From assembly GCA_937995735.1 (NCBI GenBank), contig CALKIZ010000072.1, forward strand, positions 1 through 64,000: 64,000 nt of DNA, read 5' to 3'. Source of the stretch: an uncultured Neomegalonema sp. Its GTDB lineage: Bacteria; Pseudomonadota; Alphaproteobacteria; Rhodobacterales; Rhodobacteraceae. The notes under the pieces are model-generated. The model searched no databases and was not told where the DNA came from. It was given only the letters and a program-made list of their open reading frames with translations. Shown in pieces: positions 1 to 10,056 of this stretch. Made by a program: the position numbers and the translations under genes. How positions within the stretch are numbered: the stretch's first letter is position 1; every line of letters begins with the position of its first letter.

Positions 1-68
1 CTCTTCTTGCCAAGGCAGAACGGTTCGATAATCTGCCACTGGGCGTCGGTCAAAATTTGACGGGTCAA
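1..68 (-). CDS. IS5-family transposase, N-terminal fragment (continues off the window)
   Basis: The minus frame from a TTG codon at 68 reads (M)TRQILTDAQWQIIEPFCLG and runs off the left edge. The LTDAQW..IEP opening is the typical N-terminus of the small helix-turn-helix domain (DUF4096) that begins IS5/IS427 transposases. A strong ribosome site, AGAGGAG, lies about seven bases upstream of the TTG, which supports that start. Only 22 residues are visible, so nothing can be said about the catalytic DDE residues or whether the element is intact. Confidence 0.7.
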   Translation of the reverse strand, partial: MTRQILTDAQWQIIEPFCLGKK

Positions 69-140
69 GGCTGCTCTCCTCTTTGGCAACCTTGAATCAG
101 AAATTATCCGCTACGGGAATCCTGAACGTCAACAGACCCT
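1..140 (-). mobile_element. IS5-family insertion sequence, one end only (cut by window edge)
   Basis: The first 140 bases carry the start of a transposase gene on the minus strand. Read on that strand, the outer boundary looks like an IS end beginning GGGTCTGTTGACGTTC at about 139-124, which resembles the terminal repeats of the IS427-like branch of IS5. The other end lies outside the window, so neither the paired terminal repeat nor the target duplication can be confirmed. It sits about 45 bases beyond the hflX stop codon and does not break that gene. Confidence 0.7.
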
Positions 141-185
141 AATGTCATTATCGGGGGAACAAGTAAAAATATCCGATAATCATAG

Positions 186-1466
186 TTATGTGAAATTATA
201 CCCAAACTGTTTTTGAAACTTGTTTATGTTCGCTTTTGAAAGTGTTACGATAAGTGCGATGCCGTTTTCTTTATCAGTGCGCTCGGTAACTGCGCCTCTA
301 TCATGGAGCCAGGCTAAGGCTTCGCCGGCATCAAAAGGCAGTTTCAGATTCAAAGTGACTTCATAACTCGCTAATCGATTTTCGATTGCTTTTAGCACAA
401 GATCGACCCCAGTTTTTTCAACCGCAGACGAAACAACGGCATGGGGCCGACGCTTGGCTTCACTGGTAATTGCTTCAAGGTCGGCAGCGCCTAATAAATC
501 GACTTTATTATAGACTTCTACCGCCTCTTCTATCTTTGTTTCCGCAAGACCCAGTTCGATGAGTACAGCTTTCACGTCAGCGGCTTGCGCATCGGTTTCA
601 GGACTTGAAATATCACGTACATGAACGACAACATCAGCTTCCAGCACTTCTTCCAGTGTTGCCCTAAATGCCGCGACAAGCTGTGTCGGAAGATCGGAAA
701 CAAAACCGACAGTATCAGATAGAATTACACGTCGTCCGGTATCGGTTTTGATGGCCCGCATTGTCGGATCAAGCGTAGCAAATAACATATTTTCAGCAAC
801 AATCGAAGAACCGGTCAGGGCATTGAAAAGCGTTGACTTTCCGGCATTCGTATAGCCGACCAGTGCGACAACCGGATGTGGCGTTTTTTGGCGCTTTTTT
901 CTGTGTAAACCTCGGGTTTTCACAACTTTATCAAGTTGGCGTCTAATCCGTTCGACCCGCTCGTCGATCATTCGGCGGTCCGCTTCAATTTGCGTTTCCC
1001 CAGGGCCGCCTATGAAGCCTAGACCGCCCCTTTGTCTTTCAAGGTGAGTCCAACTTCGTACGAGGCGGCTTTTTTGATATGTTAAATGAGCGAGTTCGAC
1101 TTGAAGTGAGCCTTCACGGGTCTGCGCACGCTTTCCAAAAATTTCCAATATCAAACCAGTGCGATCTAAGACTTTCACCGACCATTCTTTTTCTAGGTTA
1201 CGCTGCTGAACCGGGCTAAGCGTCCCATCAACAATGACCAGTTCAACATCCAAGGAGGATACGAGAGATTTTAGCTCATCCAGCTTTCCCGAGCCAAATA
1301 AAGTTCCGGGACGAACTCTCGATATATTTTCAGTACGTGCATCAACGATGCTCAAATCCAAAGCGGCGGCTAAACCAACTGCTTCGCTCAGTCGAGAGTC
1401 TAAAGATCTAAGGTCAGGTTTTTCCGGTCGAATGTTCGGGTGAACGACGAGCGCACGGGTGCTCAC
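186..1466 (-). CDS. hflX: GTPase HflX
   Basis: Ribosome-associated GTPase that in other bacteria splits stalled or heat-damaged 70S ribosomes. The 426-residue protein has the HflX N-terminal domain (about 1-180), including the glycine-rich linker [13 protein letters not shown] at about 153-165. The G domain follows, with GYTNAGKS (204-211) as P-loop, DTVG (251-254) and NKVD (320-323). The start codon overlaps the hfq stop by four bases (ATGA), so the two are probably translationally coupled, as is usual in alphaproteobacteria. It is the last gene of the dusB-ntr-trk-hfq run before an IS5-type element. Length is normal for the family and there is no sign of truncation. Confidence 0.97.
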   Translation of the reverse strand: MSTRALVVHPNIRPEKPDLRSLDSRLSEAVGLAAALDLSIVDARTENISRVRPGTLFGSGKLDELKSLVSSLDVELVIVDGTLSPVQQRNLEKEWSVKVLDRTGLILEIFGKRAQTREGSLQVELAHLTYQKSRLVRSWTHLERQRGGLGFIGGPGETQIEADRRMIDERVERIRRQLDKVVKTRGLHRKKRQKTPHPVVALVGYTNAGKSTLFNALTGSSIVAENMLFATLDPTMRAIKTDTGRRVILSDTVGFVSDLPTQLVAAFRATLEEVLEADVVVHVRDISSPETDAQAADVKAVLIELGLAETKIEEAVEVYNKVDLLGAADLEAITSEAKRRPHAVVSSAVEKTGVDLVLKAIENRLASYEVTLNLKLPFDAGEALAWLHDRGAVTERTDKENGIALIVTLSKANINKFQKQFGYNFT

Positions 1467-1714
1467 GACGTTGCAGCATCTTCCGGTTCGTATAGGCTAA
1501 TCGGTTGCGACGGCATTACCGTAGATATGGCGTGTTTATAAACCAATTGCGATTGCCCATCTCTGCGTAGGAGGACACAAAAATTATCGAACCACGTCAC
1601 AACTCCTTGTAATTTAACTCCATTTACAAGGAAAATCGTAACTGATACTTTATTTTTTCTAATGTTATTCAGAAACGCATCTTGGAGGTTCTGCTTATCA
1701 GCGGGCATTGTCAT
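1463..1714 (-). CDS. hfq: RNA chaperone Hfq
   Basis: Hexameric Sm-like chaperone that pairs small RNAs with mRNAs. The 83-residue product has the full Sm fold. It opens with the Hfq signature [20 protein letters not shown]; the FDNFCVLL stretch and the YKHAIST.MP motif of Sm2 (around residues 60-70) are intact. The C-terminal tail is short, as in other alphaproteobacterial Hfq proteins. It overlaps hflX by four bases. The 124 bases between it and trkH could hold its own promoter, but I did not identify one with confidence. Confidence 0.98.
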   Translation of the reverse strand: MTMPADKQNLQDAFLNNIRKNKVSVTIFLVNGVKLQGVVTWFDNFCVLLRRDGQSQLVYKHAISTVMPSQPISLYEPEDAATS

Positions 1715-1838
1715 TGCCTTCTATTTTTTGTTATGCGAGTACAACCATCAAATGTTGATCTATCGCCTATTCGCATACTAATGCGCTTCTTACAATTGAA
1801 GAGTTACACCGGACGGTGTATTGAGAATATAAATTTAT

Positions 1839-3407
1839 TCACCGTCGCCATGCCGACACACTACATAAAGCAACAACGGCGAGTGTTTCCATCCGACCAA
1901 CGACCATAGCAGCGCAAAGCATATAGCGTGCCATAGGACTATACGTGGTATACCCCCCCTCTTCTCCCGTAATTAGCCCCAAAAGCGGGCCAGTATTGCT
2001 TATGGCGGCAATCGAACCTGCGAAGGCCTCAACGAACTTCAGTCCGGTTGCTGTCAATCCGAGGGCGCAAACAGATAATGTAAGCGCGTAAAGCATCACG
2101 AAGACCCAGACGATGCTCATTGCGTCGAATGTTACGACGCGGCCCCCGCTAAAAATTGGCTGCACAGAGGATGGCCTCGCCAAGCGCCGAAGCTCTCCCA
2201 TACTGTGCTTTGCCAAGAGCGCTGCACGAATTAATTTCACTCCACCGGCGGTGGAAGCGGCTCCTCCCCCGATAATCGCCAGCCCTAAAAAGGCAATGCC
2301 TGGTGTTTCAAGCCCACTCCAAGCCGTAGCACCATCCCATGCCGCCGATTCAAATCCTGTCGTTGTAATAAATGAAACGGCCATAAAAAACGCTCCCCAG
2401 AGCGCAGTAAATGCACGTGTAATTTCATCAGTTGATTGCGTTTCAATAGCGCCAACCCAATTTCGGAGGAATAGAATACTAACAACACCGAAGACTGCAA
2501 TCGCCATGTATCGTAACTCAGGGTTTCGGAAGTAATTTCCAAACCCAGAGCGTAGGCTCGCGAGGTGGACTGAGATGCCAACCGCAGCTGGAATAATTGT
2601 CGCTACTAATATTATTTCAGCTCTCAATGAACCATATCCGGCAACGCCATTTGTTGTAGGTACAAAACCTGTTGTTGAAACGCTTCCTAAAGCCAAGCAA
2701 AGAGCCTCGAAAGGCGGAACGCCATTCGCAGCAAGTGCAAACGCGCAAATGAGCATAATAATAAGATACGGGATCAGTATAAGCCGAAGCGCCCAAGCAA
2801 TACGGGCCTCGATCCCCATAACTCTTGCGCCTTCACTTGCACAGAGAAACGCATAATTAATCGTTTGAGCGCGCCGATCAATCATGTGTTCAACTTCAAA
2901 ACCTCCGATGGAAAGGGGCGCTAAAATCGCCAAAGCAGAAACTAGGCAGATTAACCCGCCAAACCCGGATACCATTGATCGCCACAACACTACGGACTGC
3001 GGAACATCATCAACATTCCAGAAAATTGTTGCCCCAGTGGTCGTAAGGGCAGAAGCCATCTCAAAATAAGCCGAGTTAAAATCGGCGACAGAACGTAAAC
3101 CTAATATAGGAATTGCCGCAATGGCGGGACCGATCACATAAAACGCTAGGATCAAGACAAGACCAATGCGCTTAATGCGGTCAAATCTGCCTTGAAAAAG
3201 AACTTCAGATGCTGATGCGAGCACGATACAGGCAATCGCACCAACCGCGAACCCCCGGCTTGAGGCAAGATCGTTCACCGCTAGAGCAAAAAGCCATACG
3301 ATTCCCATCCCTACAGCAAAAGTCATAAGAACATAGACAAGCAATCTGCCTGTGTGCTCTATCGGAGCGTCCCCCGGAGATATTGATACGCTTCGTTCTA
3401 ATTTCAT
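1839..3407 (-). CDS. trkH: Trk potassium uptake protein TrkH (membrane subunit)
   Basis: Inner-membrane K+ translocating subunit working with the NAD-binding regulator TrkA encoded just upstream. The 522-residue protein is strongly hydrophobic, with the four pore repeats of the SKT family. The selectivity-loop segments can be seen in order: TTTGATIFWN (about 121), STTGFVP (about 243), TTTGFESAA (about 347) and SNTGPLL (about 466). The C-terminus ends in the typical GRMETLAVV helix. It starts nine bases after trkA and is probably cotranscribed. It is a little longer than E. coli TrkH because of an N-terminal extension of mixed character. Confidence 0.95.
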   Translation of the reverse strand: MKLERSVSISPGDAPIEHTGRLLVYVLMTFAVGMGIVWLFALAVNDLASSRGFAVGAIACIVLASASEVLFQGRFDRIKRIGLVLILAFYVIGPAIAAIPILGLRSVADFNSAYFEMASALTTTGATIFWNVDDVPQSVVLWRSMVSGFGGLICLVSALAILAPLSIGGFEVEHMIDRRAQTINYAFLCASEGARVMGIEARIAWALRLILIPYLIIMLICAFALAANGVPPFEALCLALGSVSTTGFVPTTNGVAGYGSLRAEIILVATIIPAAVGISVHLASLRSGFGNYFRNPELRYMAIAVFGVVSILFLRNWVGAIETQSTDEITRAFTALWGAFFMAVSFITTTGFESAAWDGATAWSGLETPGIAFLGLAIIGGGAASTAGGVKLIRAALLAKHSMGELRRLARPSSVQPIFSGGRVVTFDAMSIVWVFVMLYALTLSVCALGLTATGLKFVEAFAGSIAAISNTGPLLGLITGEEGGYTTYSPMARYMLCAAMVVGRMETLAVVALCSVSAWRR

Positions 3408-3415
3408 ATTTCCGA

Positions 3416-4792
3416 CTAAAAGTAATCTACGCTAACGCGGAATAATTTTTCTACCTTAGCCACCGCATCCCGCAGTGCAAATATAACCACGCTATCACCA
3501 TCTCGTAAAATATGATGACCGTCTGGGATTTTGATTTCACCATCTGAAAGAACCGCAGCGACGATCACACCCGGTGGTAAGTTCGCTTGGCTGAGTGATT
3601 TTCCAACAAGTGGCGAGGTTGCCAGGGTTTGCGCTTCAATAACCTCCGCAGCCCCATCGCGTACACTGTGGAGTGCGCGAATTCGCCCGCGACGGACATG
3701 TCGGAGGATTGAAGACACTGTTGTTGCGCGAGGATTAATAAAAGCATCAATGCCGAGTGGAGTAACCAATCTCATTAAATTTTGGTTATTCACCAAAATC
3801 ATCGCTGTCTTTGCCCCGGCATCTTTTGCCAATACACCTGCCAAAAGGTTTGTCTTATCATCATCAGTGAGAGCGATGATGGCTTCCGCTTCCGCAATAT
3901 TAGCTTCCTGAAGAATTAAAGAATCGAGAACATCACCATTGAGAACAATTGTGCGCTCCAAACCTTCAGCTGCTTGTTCCGCACTCTCTCGGTTCAGTTC
4001 AATGAGCTTGGCCTTTATACCGCTTTTTTGTTGTTCTAATTTTTGAGCGACAGCATATCCGACGTTCCCGCCTCCAGCGATAACAATGCGTCTCGCAACT
4101 TTTTCTTCATGACCAAACAGAGCGAGAGTTCGATCAACATCTTCTTCAGCCGCGATGAGGAAAACATTGTCACCTTCATATAGCTGATCATCGCCACTTG
4201 ATGTGTGTAGTTTGCCTTGTCGCTCAAACGCGACAACAATAGCGCTTATATCAGGAAACAGTTGAGTCAATTGCCGCAATGGCGTGTTCAGCAATACACA
4301 CTCTGGACCTAATTGCGTCCCAATAAGACGAACCCTTCCATCCAGAAACGGCGTAGACTCAAAAGCGCCCGGAGCACTAATACGACGTAATACAGATTCT
4401 GCCACTTCCATCTCTGGTGAGATAATCACATCGATTGGCATATGATCTCTGCGAAACATATCACGCCAGCTAGGTTCCAAATATGATTGCGCTCGCACGC
4501 GCGCAATCTTCCGGGGAATGGAGAAGACTGAATGGGCAACCTGACATGCAATCATATTGACTTCATCAGAATACGTGACCGCAATCATCATATCCGCATC
4601 TTCTGCGCCGGCCTCTTTTAAGACGTCTGGTCGAGAAGCATACCCTGCAACTCCACCGACATCTATCATGTCGGTGACTTTACGAATGAGTTCTTCTGAG
4701 CGATCTATTAAGACAACATCGTTGCCTTCAGAGGATAATTGCCGGGCAATATTAAATCCGACCTGACCAGCTCCGCATACGATTACTTTCAT
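3416..4792 (-). CDS. trkA: Trk system potassium uptake regulator TrkA
   Basis: Cytoplasmic regulator of TrkH with two tandem RCK halves, each an NAD(H)-binding Rossmann domain followed by a TrkA_C domain. The first dinucleotide motif, GAGQVGFNIA, starts at residue 7 and is followed by the acidic LIDRSEE end of strand two. The second, GGGNVGYAVAQ, starts near residue 240. At 458 residues it is the usual length for a two-domain TrkA. It lies ten bases after ntrX and nine before trkH on the same strand. The ntrX-trkA-hfq order is a familiar alphaproteobacterial arrangement. Confidence 0.96.
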   Translation of the reverse strand: MKVIVCGAGQVGFNIARQLSSEGNDVVLIDRSEELIRKVTDMIDVGGVAGYASRPDVLKEAGAEDADMMIAVTYSDEVNMIACQVAHSVFSIPRKIARVRAQSYLEPSWRDMFRRDHMPIDVIISPEMEVAESVLRRISAPGAFESTPFLDGRVRLIGTQLGPECVLLNTPLRQLTQLFPDISAIVVAFERQGKLHTSSGDDQLYEGDNVFLIAAEEDVDRTLALFGHEEKVARRIVIAGGGNVGYAVAQKLEQQKSGIKAKLIELNRESAEQAAEGLERTIVLNGDVLDSLILQEANIAEAEAIIALTDDDKTNLLAGVLAKDAGAKTAMILVNNQNLMRLVTPLGIDAFINPRATTVSSILRHVRRGRIRALHSVRDGAAEVIEAQTLATSPLVGKSLSQANLPPGVIVAAVLSDGEIKIPDGHHILRDGDSVVIFALRDAVAKVEKLFRVSVDYF

Positions 4793-4801
4793 TGTGAGTG
4801 C

Positions 4802-6217
4802 TTAAGATGAAAGTTTAACGACATTTTGAGCAAAAGCCGTCCTTCCCCCGTTGCGGTTCGCTGTGGATACCCCCAACGCTTTTAGTTTCCTATGAAGTGC
4901 TGATCGTTCCATTCCTACGAATGACGCCGTGCGAGAGACATTGCCACCAAATCTGTTAATTTGAGCAATAAGATAATTCCGCTCGAATGCTTCACGGGCC
5001 TCCCGCAAAGGCATGGCAACAAAGTTTTCTCCTGGTTGAGAAATAACAGATCCGCCTCCATCAGTGGTAACTTCAGGCGGGATGTCATCTGGACCAATCT
5101 CAGAAGAACCATCACCGAGTATCATGATGCGTTCCACAATATTTTTTAATTGTCGCACATTGCCAGGCCATTCATACGCTTGCAAAACAGCTATCGCATC
5201 ATCATTGACGTGGCGTTTTGGCAAGCCCTGTTCGCGGTTCAATCTATCGACGAGATGATCGACAAGCAATCGAATGTCTTCTCGGCGTTGGCCCAAAGTC
5301 GGCGCATCGACAGGGACTACATTTAGACGATGGTACAAGTCTTCCCGGAACTCGCCAGCAATAATCTCTTCGGTTAAATCCCTACTAGTAGCGCTTATTA
5401 TCCTTACATCGACCCGAACTGTATCGGCTCCTCCAACACGCGCAAAAGACTGATCAATCAAAACCCGCAAAATCTTCGATTGTGTCTCTTTAGGCATATC
5501 GGCCACTTCGTCGAAGAAAAGTGTCCCACCATGCGCTGCTTCGAAGAGGCCTGGCACAGCAAGACCTTCTTCGCGCTCTCGACCAAATAACTTTTCTTCC
5601 ATATGTTCAGGATCCATAGTCGCAGCACTTACGACAATGAATGGGCCTTCAGCCCTCTTTGAATTTTGGTGGAGATAGCGCGCGGCAACTTCTTTACCAG
5701 AGCCTGACGGGCCAGAGATCAGTATACGGCTGTTTGTCGGTGCTACACGGTCAATTAAGCTCCTGAATTGGAGCATCGCAGCAGACTCGCCAATTAATTC
5801 TGCGGTGCCTTCGTCTTTTTGTTTTAGCACAGCGTTTTCCCGGCGAAGTCGTGCGGCCTCTAATGCCCGGTAAACAGTGACCATTAAAAAATCAGTTTTA
5901 AATGGTTTTTGGATAAAGTCGTAAGCCCCCTGCTGAATTGCAGCAACTGCAAGTTCTACATTGCCATGACCACTTATGATAATAACTGGAAGTTCAGGAT
6001 TGTCACGCTTGACTGTTTTAAGGACTTCAATTCCATCTTTACGACTGCCTTGTAGCCAAATATCCAAAATTATAAGATCAGGTTGACGGCTATTTATTTC
6101 TTTGAAAGTAGAATCTGCACATGCGGCTGTACGGGTATCATGGCCTTCATCTTCCAGAATTTCCGCAATTAGCTCGCGGATGTCCTCTTCATCATCAACG
6201 ATCAAGATATCAGCCAT
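4802..6217 (-). CDS. ntrX: Nitrogen response regulator NtrX (GAFTGA loop absent)
   Basis: Response regulator of the NtrYX system, which in alphaproteobacteria links nitrogen, redox and envelope signals. The receiver domain (1-120) has acidic residues at 8-9, the phospho-acceptor Asp52 in LIILDIW, and Lys104 in QKPF. The AAA+ domain (about 140-380) has the Walker A motif GPSGSGKE (169-176) and a FFDE Walker B near 234-237. A Fis-type helix-turn-helix closes the protein (about 420-450). The sigma-54 contact loop GAFTGA is missing: only about ten residues separate EKLFG from GLFEAAHGGTLFFDE. I recall the same gap in other alphaproteobacterial NtrX proteins, so direct activation of sigma-54 polymerase is doubtful. 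Confidence 0.95.
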   Translation of the reverse strand: MADILIVDDEEDIRELIAEILEDEGHDTRTAACADSTFKEINSRQPDLIILDIWLQGSRKDGIEVLKTVKRDNPELPVIIISGHGNVELAVAAIQQGAYDFIQKPFKTDFLMVTVYRALEAARLRRENAVLKQKDEGTAELIGESAAMLQFRSLIDRVAPTNSRILISGPSGSGKEVAARYLHQNSKRAEGPFIVVSAATMDPEHMEEKLFGREREEGLAVPGLFEAAHGGTLFFDEVADMPKETQSKILRVLIDQSFARVGGADTVRVDVRIISATSRDLTEEIIAGEFREDLYHRLNVVPVDAPTLGQRREDIRLLVDHLVDRLNREQGLPKRHVNDDAIAVLQAYEWPGNVRQLKNIVERIMILGDGSSEIGPDDIPPEVTTDGGGSVISQPGENFVAMPLREAREAFERNYLIAQINRFGGNVSRTASFVGMERSALHRKLKALGVSTANRNGGRTAFAQNVVKLSS

Positions 6218-6264
6218 TAAGTGTCGCCTCTATTTTTCTTCTAATTAAAGCCAAAAGCTCAGTC

Positions 6265-8544
6265 TTACGCCACAGCTTCGTGTGGTATTTTGTTTGATAT
6301 CGTTTCGTCGATGACGCCGCCCAAGGTAAGCTCGATACGCGCACCGTTGACTTCTCCGGTGACCGGATTTTTCGCATCTCTCAAAATTAATGAACCACCA
6401 TGTTCTTCGACCATTCGTTTCACAATCGCTAGGCCGAGACCTGTGCCACTTTTTTTTGTAGTCACATAAGGTTCGAGTACAGTTTTGCGTTCTGTTTTCG
6501 GCAGCCCTATTCCATTGTCCGTGACACAGACTTCAGCCAATTTATCAAAACGCGAAACTGAAACAGAAATATATCCAGCGATGATGTCCTGACCGAGCTG
6601 TTTCTGCTTTTCAATCCGCGCTATGATGGCTTCTACGGCGTTTAAAAAAACATTCGTCAATGCTTGCGAAATAAGCCCGCGATCACAGCTGACACGCAAA
6701 GACAAATCCATACCTGACAAATCGAACCTAATGTCAGGATGACTAGCAATTTGGAGAATTGCGGCTTCTTTGACTAAGGCAGAAACACTTTCTTCTGCAA
6801 AGTCTGGAGTTGGCATTCGCGCAAAATCGGAAAACTCGGCAACCATTCGACGTATTTGCTCAACTTGCCGGACTATCGTTTCAGTGCATTGATCAAAAAC
6901 AGGGCGATCGGCATGTATTTGTTTTCCAAATTTCCTGTGCAAGCGTTCAGCGGATAATTGTATAGGTGTCAACGGATTACGAATTTCATGAGCAACACGA
7001 CGTGCAACATCTCCCCAAGCCGCGAGGCGTTGAGCAGAAATTAAATCAGTCATATCATCGAGGGTAACAACATACCCCTCAATTTCACCTGAATTAACTT
7101 GGCAGGCAACGCGCACGAGAAATTCTCTTTCAACATCGCAATGGCTAACAACTGCACGGCCTTCGCCAATGTGATCAGGACTATCCGAAGCCTTTTGAAT
7201 GATTGATGCAAAAGCAGGATATGCTTCTTGCAAAATAATGCCATCGAGTTCGCCAACAGAGGTATTCAATAAACTTTCGGCAAATTCGTTGGCAAGATTT
7301 ACAACTCCAGATCGATCCAAGCGAATGACGCCCGCAGTTACCCCAGAAAGTACTGCTTCTGTAAATCTACGCCGTTGATCAAGTTGGACATTAGCATCAA
7401 CTAACGAGCCACGTTGGCGCTGGACTTGCTCAGTCATATGGTTAAACGCCCGCGATAAAACGGCAATCTCGTCGTTGCCTTTTTCTTCATTCACGCGAGC
7501 ATCAAGATCACCACTTGCAACACGATCAGCTGCTGATGCCAGACGACCTATTGGTCGGACCAACCGATCAGCGAACCAAATACCAAACCATATTGCGGCT
7601 GAAAGAATGAGGATTGCGAAGCCAATGTATAGTAACGCAAATATCAATTGCATATCACCACGCTGGCTTTCTAGCTGCTGATATTGCGCAACCATAGAGC
7701 GTGTATCTGCTAAAACCCGCAAGGCTTCACCATCTACGGGGCGAACTAAATATAAAAATGAGTCAAATACACCGGGTAGTGGTTGTAATGCCCGAACGGC
7801 ATCACCGCTTTTGTCTTCAAAAACATAAATTTCGCCTGGCCTAGTAGCTGCAAATTCTCTTTGTGTCGGTGGCGAAAAAAGAAACAAGTAGCTATTCGGG
7901 CCACGTGCAATAATTTCACCGCTAGAATTCAAAATGTAAACTTCAACCAATTTTCTCTCTTGAGAGAGGCGCGCTAAAACTCGCGACAACGTCGCCTGAT
8001 CCGGAACACCAAGGGGGCTAGCATTGATAATTTCTGTTGCAATGACGCTCGCATCAAGGCGGATAGCTTGGTGTCGTTCTCTTACATAGGATTCTGCAAT
8101 AGTAACTGAATTTTGTACGACACCTGCAACACGCTTATTGAGCCACCCTTCTAGACTAAAAGTCACTGTAATCGCCGCAAATAAACCAAGCAGCAGTGCC
8201 GGTGCGACCGCTATAATTGTAAAGAGGCGCACCATGCGCAAATGTAAGCGTGATCCAGCCGAGCGTGATCTTCTTGCCAATACAAGCATTGCCAAACGCC
8301 ACGCAATTACGCCTATCAAGGCCAACGCTAGGCAAAAGTCGATTATAAGCATGGTGCGTAGTGCCGCACCATTATCAGCAAATGGCCCCTCATCAGTCAT
8401 CAAGCCGTATGTCAGGATCGCACAAACCGGAGCGGCAATCGCAAGGCAAAGTGCGAAAACACTTATTATCCGTCGCCGTCTGCCGGTATCAAACAGCCAC
8501 TTTGGACCAAACTTACCAATGATATCTGATCGGGCTAAGGTCAT
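6265..8544 (-). CDS. ntrY: Sensor histidine kinase NtrY
   Basis: Membrane sensor kinase partner of NtrX. The 759-residue protein begins with N-terminal transmembrane helices (about 26-48, 64-90 and 105-128) and an extracytoplasmic segment of about 160 residues. Another membrane helix (300-323), a HAMP domain (LVRPIGRLASAADRVASGD, about 328-346) and a PAS domain (about 390-505) follow. The HisKA motif VAHEIRNPLTPIQL has its phosphorylated histidine at 519. The HATPase domain shows FLNAVEAI, DNGIGLP and GTGLGLAIVKR. It lies 47 bases upstream of ntrX and 72 downstream of ntrC on the same strand, so transcription through the whole ntr cluster is plausible. Confidence 0.95.
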   Translation of the reverse strand: MTLARSDIIGKFGPKWLFDTGRRRRIISVFALCLAIAAPVCAILTYGLMTDEGPFADNGAALRTMLIIDFCLALALIGVIAWRLAMLVLARRSRSAGSRLHLRMVRLFTIIAVAPALLLGLFAAITVTFSLEGWLNKRVAGVVQNSVTIAESYVRERHQAIRLDASVIATEIINASPLGVPDQATLSRVLARLSQERKLVEVYILNSSGEIIARGPNSYLFLFSPPTQREFAATRPGEIYVFEDKSGDAVRALQPLPGVFDSFLYLVRPVDGEALRVLADTRSMVAQYQQLESQRGDMQLIFALLYIGFAILILSAAIWFGIWFADRLVRPIGRLASAADRVASGDLDARVNEEKGNDEIAVLSRAFNHMTEQVQRQRGSLVDANVQLDQRRRFTEAVLSGVTAGVIRLDRSGVVNLANEFAESLLNTSVGELDGIILQEAYPAFASIIQKASDSPDHIGEGRAVVSHCDVEREFLVRVACQVNSGEIEGYVVTLDDMTDLISAQRLAAWGDVARRVAHEIRNPLTPIQLSAERLHRKFGKQIHADRPVFDQCTETIVRQVEQIRRMVAEFSDFARMPTPDFAEESVSALVKEAAILQIASHPDIRFDLSGMDLSLRVSCDRGLISQALTNVFLNAVEAIIARIEKQKQLGQDIIAGYISVSVSRFDKLAEVCVTDNGIGLPKTERKTVLEPYVTTKKSGTGLGLAIVKRMVEEHGGSLILRDAKNPVTGEVNGARIELTLGGVIDETISNKIPHEAVA

Positions 8545-8616
8545 TACAGTAGCGATATTCCCACTTTATACACTCACTTGTGTAACACAGTCACACCGTC
8601 ATGTTGCGTTTAAGCA

Positions 8617-10056
8617 TCACTTCTTTCGCCGTTCGACAGGAATGTCAAGTTCACGAATTTTTTTCCGCAAAGTATTCCTGTTTAAGCCGAGCATATCTGC
8701 AGCTTTTAATTGATTTCCGCGTGTGGCAGCGAGCGATAGAGCGATCAAAGGAAATTCAATTTCACGTAGAATTCTTTGATATAAACCCGGAGCAGGTAGA
8801 GAGCCGCCATGATTTGCAAAGTATTGCTTTAAATGAACCTCGATAATGCTGGATAAATCGTTGTTTTCTCTTGAACTTACAGAATGCGCAGTATCTTGAA
8901 GCGCAATCTCAGTTTCAACGGTATCTTTGTCGATTATGTCATCGGGACAAAGCACTGCTAATCGCTTTACAAGGTTTTGCAACTCACGAACATTGCCGGG
9001 CCATGCATGAGATTTGAGTGCTTCCATTGCCGATTTTGAAATCGTTTTTCTTGGCAGACCATCAGATGCAGCGTCTCTTAAAAAAGTTCTGGCAAGGTCA
9101 GGAACATCATCAAGCCGCTCTCTAACCGGAGGAAGGCGGATTGGTGCGACATTGAGTCGGTAATACAAATCCTCACGGAACAAGCCTTCCCGCGTGAGAT
9201 TTCGAAGGTCTTGATGAGTCGCAGCAACTATTCTGACATCGGTCTTTACCGCTCCGGCGCCGCCGATACTTGTGAATTCGCCTTCTTGCAAGACGCGAAG
9301 TAACCGAGTTTGGGCTTCGGCGGGCATATCCCCAATTTCATCAAGAAATAACGTACCGCCTCGTGCGAGTTCAAATTTTCCGCGCGATTTACTGGTTGCG
9401 CCCGTGAAGGAGCCTTTTTCATGGCCGAACAATTCAGATTCAATTAGATCGCGTGGGATCGCCGCCATATTGACCGCAATGAATGGACCTGTTTTTCGTC
9501 GTCCATAATCGTGTAAAGCACGAGCGACCAACTCCTTACCAGTTCCAGACTCGCCAGAAATCATGACTGTAAGGTCGGTATTCATCAACCTAGCCATAAC
9601 GCGATAAACATCCTGCATTGCAGGTGATCGCCCTACCAATGGCTGAGGATCTTCACGCCCCTCGAGCGCAGCATCTTCCGTTATTTTAGAGCCCGCCATT
9701 GCTTTACGCACATGCGCAATAAGCTCTTGTAGATCAAAAGGTTTCGGCAGGTATTCATATGCACCTGCTTCTGCTGCACGGATCGCGGTCATTACCGTAT
9801 TTTGTGCGCTCATCACGATGAATGGCAGTTTGGGCCTCCGACGCTTCATTGACGGAAGCATGTCGAGAGAGTCTCCATCGGGCATCATGACGTCAGTAAT
9901 AACTGCGTCGCCTTCGCCCTCTTCAATCCATCGATAGAGTGTTGAGCAGGTTCCTGTTGATCTGGTTTGAAAACCCGCACGGGTAAGCGCTTGAGAAAGA
10001 ACCGTACGTATCGCACGATCATCATCAGCAATCAGGATGAGGCCAGAATTACTCAC
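8617..10056 (-). CDS. ntrC: Nitrogen regulator NtrC (sigma-54 activator)
   Basis: Enhancer-binding response regulator for nitrogen assimilation genes. The receiver domain has DDD at 11-13, the phospho-acceptor Asp55 ([10 protein letters not shown]) and Lys105 in PKPF. The AAA+ domain has Walker A GESGTGKE (168-175) and an intact sigma-54 loop written GSFTGA (215-220), a common variant of GAFTGA. The C-terminal Fis-type helix-turn-helix (about 445-475) ends [15 protein letters not shown]. At 479 residues the length is normal. It overlaps ntrB by four bases. Unlike the neighbouring NtrX, it has everything needed to drive sigma-54 transcription. Confidence 0.97.
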   Translation of the reverse strand: MSNSGLILIADDDRAIRTVLSQALTRAGFQTRSTGTCSTLYRWIEEGEGDAVITDVMMPDGDSLDMLPSMKRRRPKLPFIVMSAQNTVMTAIRAAEAGAYEYLPKPFDLQELIAHVRKAMAGSKITEDAALEGREDPQPLVGRSPAMQDVYRVMARLMNTDLTVMISGESGTGKELVARALHDYGRRKTGPFIAVNMAAIPRDLIESELFGHEKGSFTGATSKSRGKFELARGGTLFLDEIGDMPAEAQTRLLRVLQEGEFTSIGGAGAVKTDVRIVAATHQDLRNLTREGLFREDLYYRLNVAPIRLPPVRERLDDVPDLARTFLRDAASDGLPRKTISKSAMEALKSHAWPGNVRELQNLVKRLAVLCPDDIIDKDTVETEIALQDTAHSVSSRENNDLSSIIEVHLKQYFANHGGSLPAPGLYQRILREIEFPLIALSLAATRGNQLKAADMLGLNRNTLRKKIRELDIPVERRKK

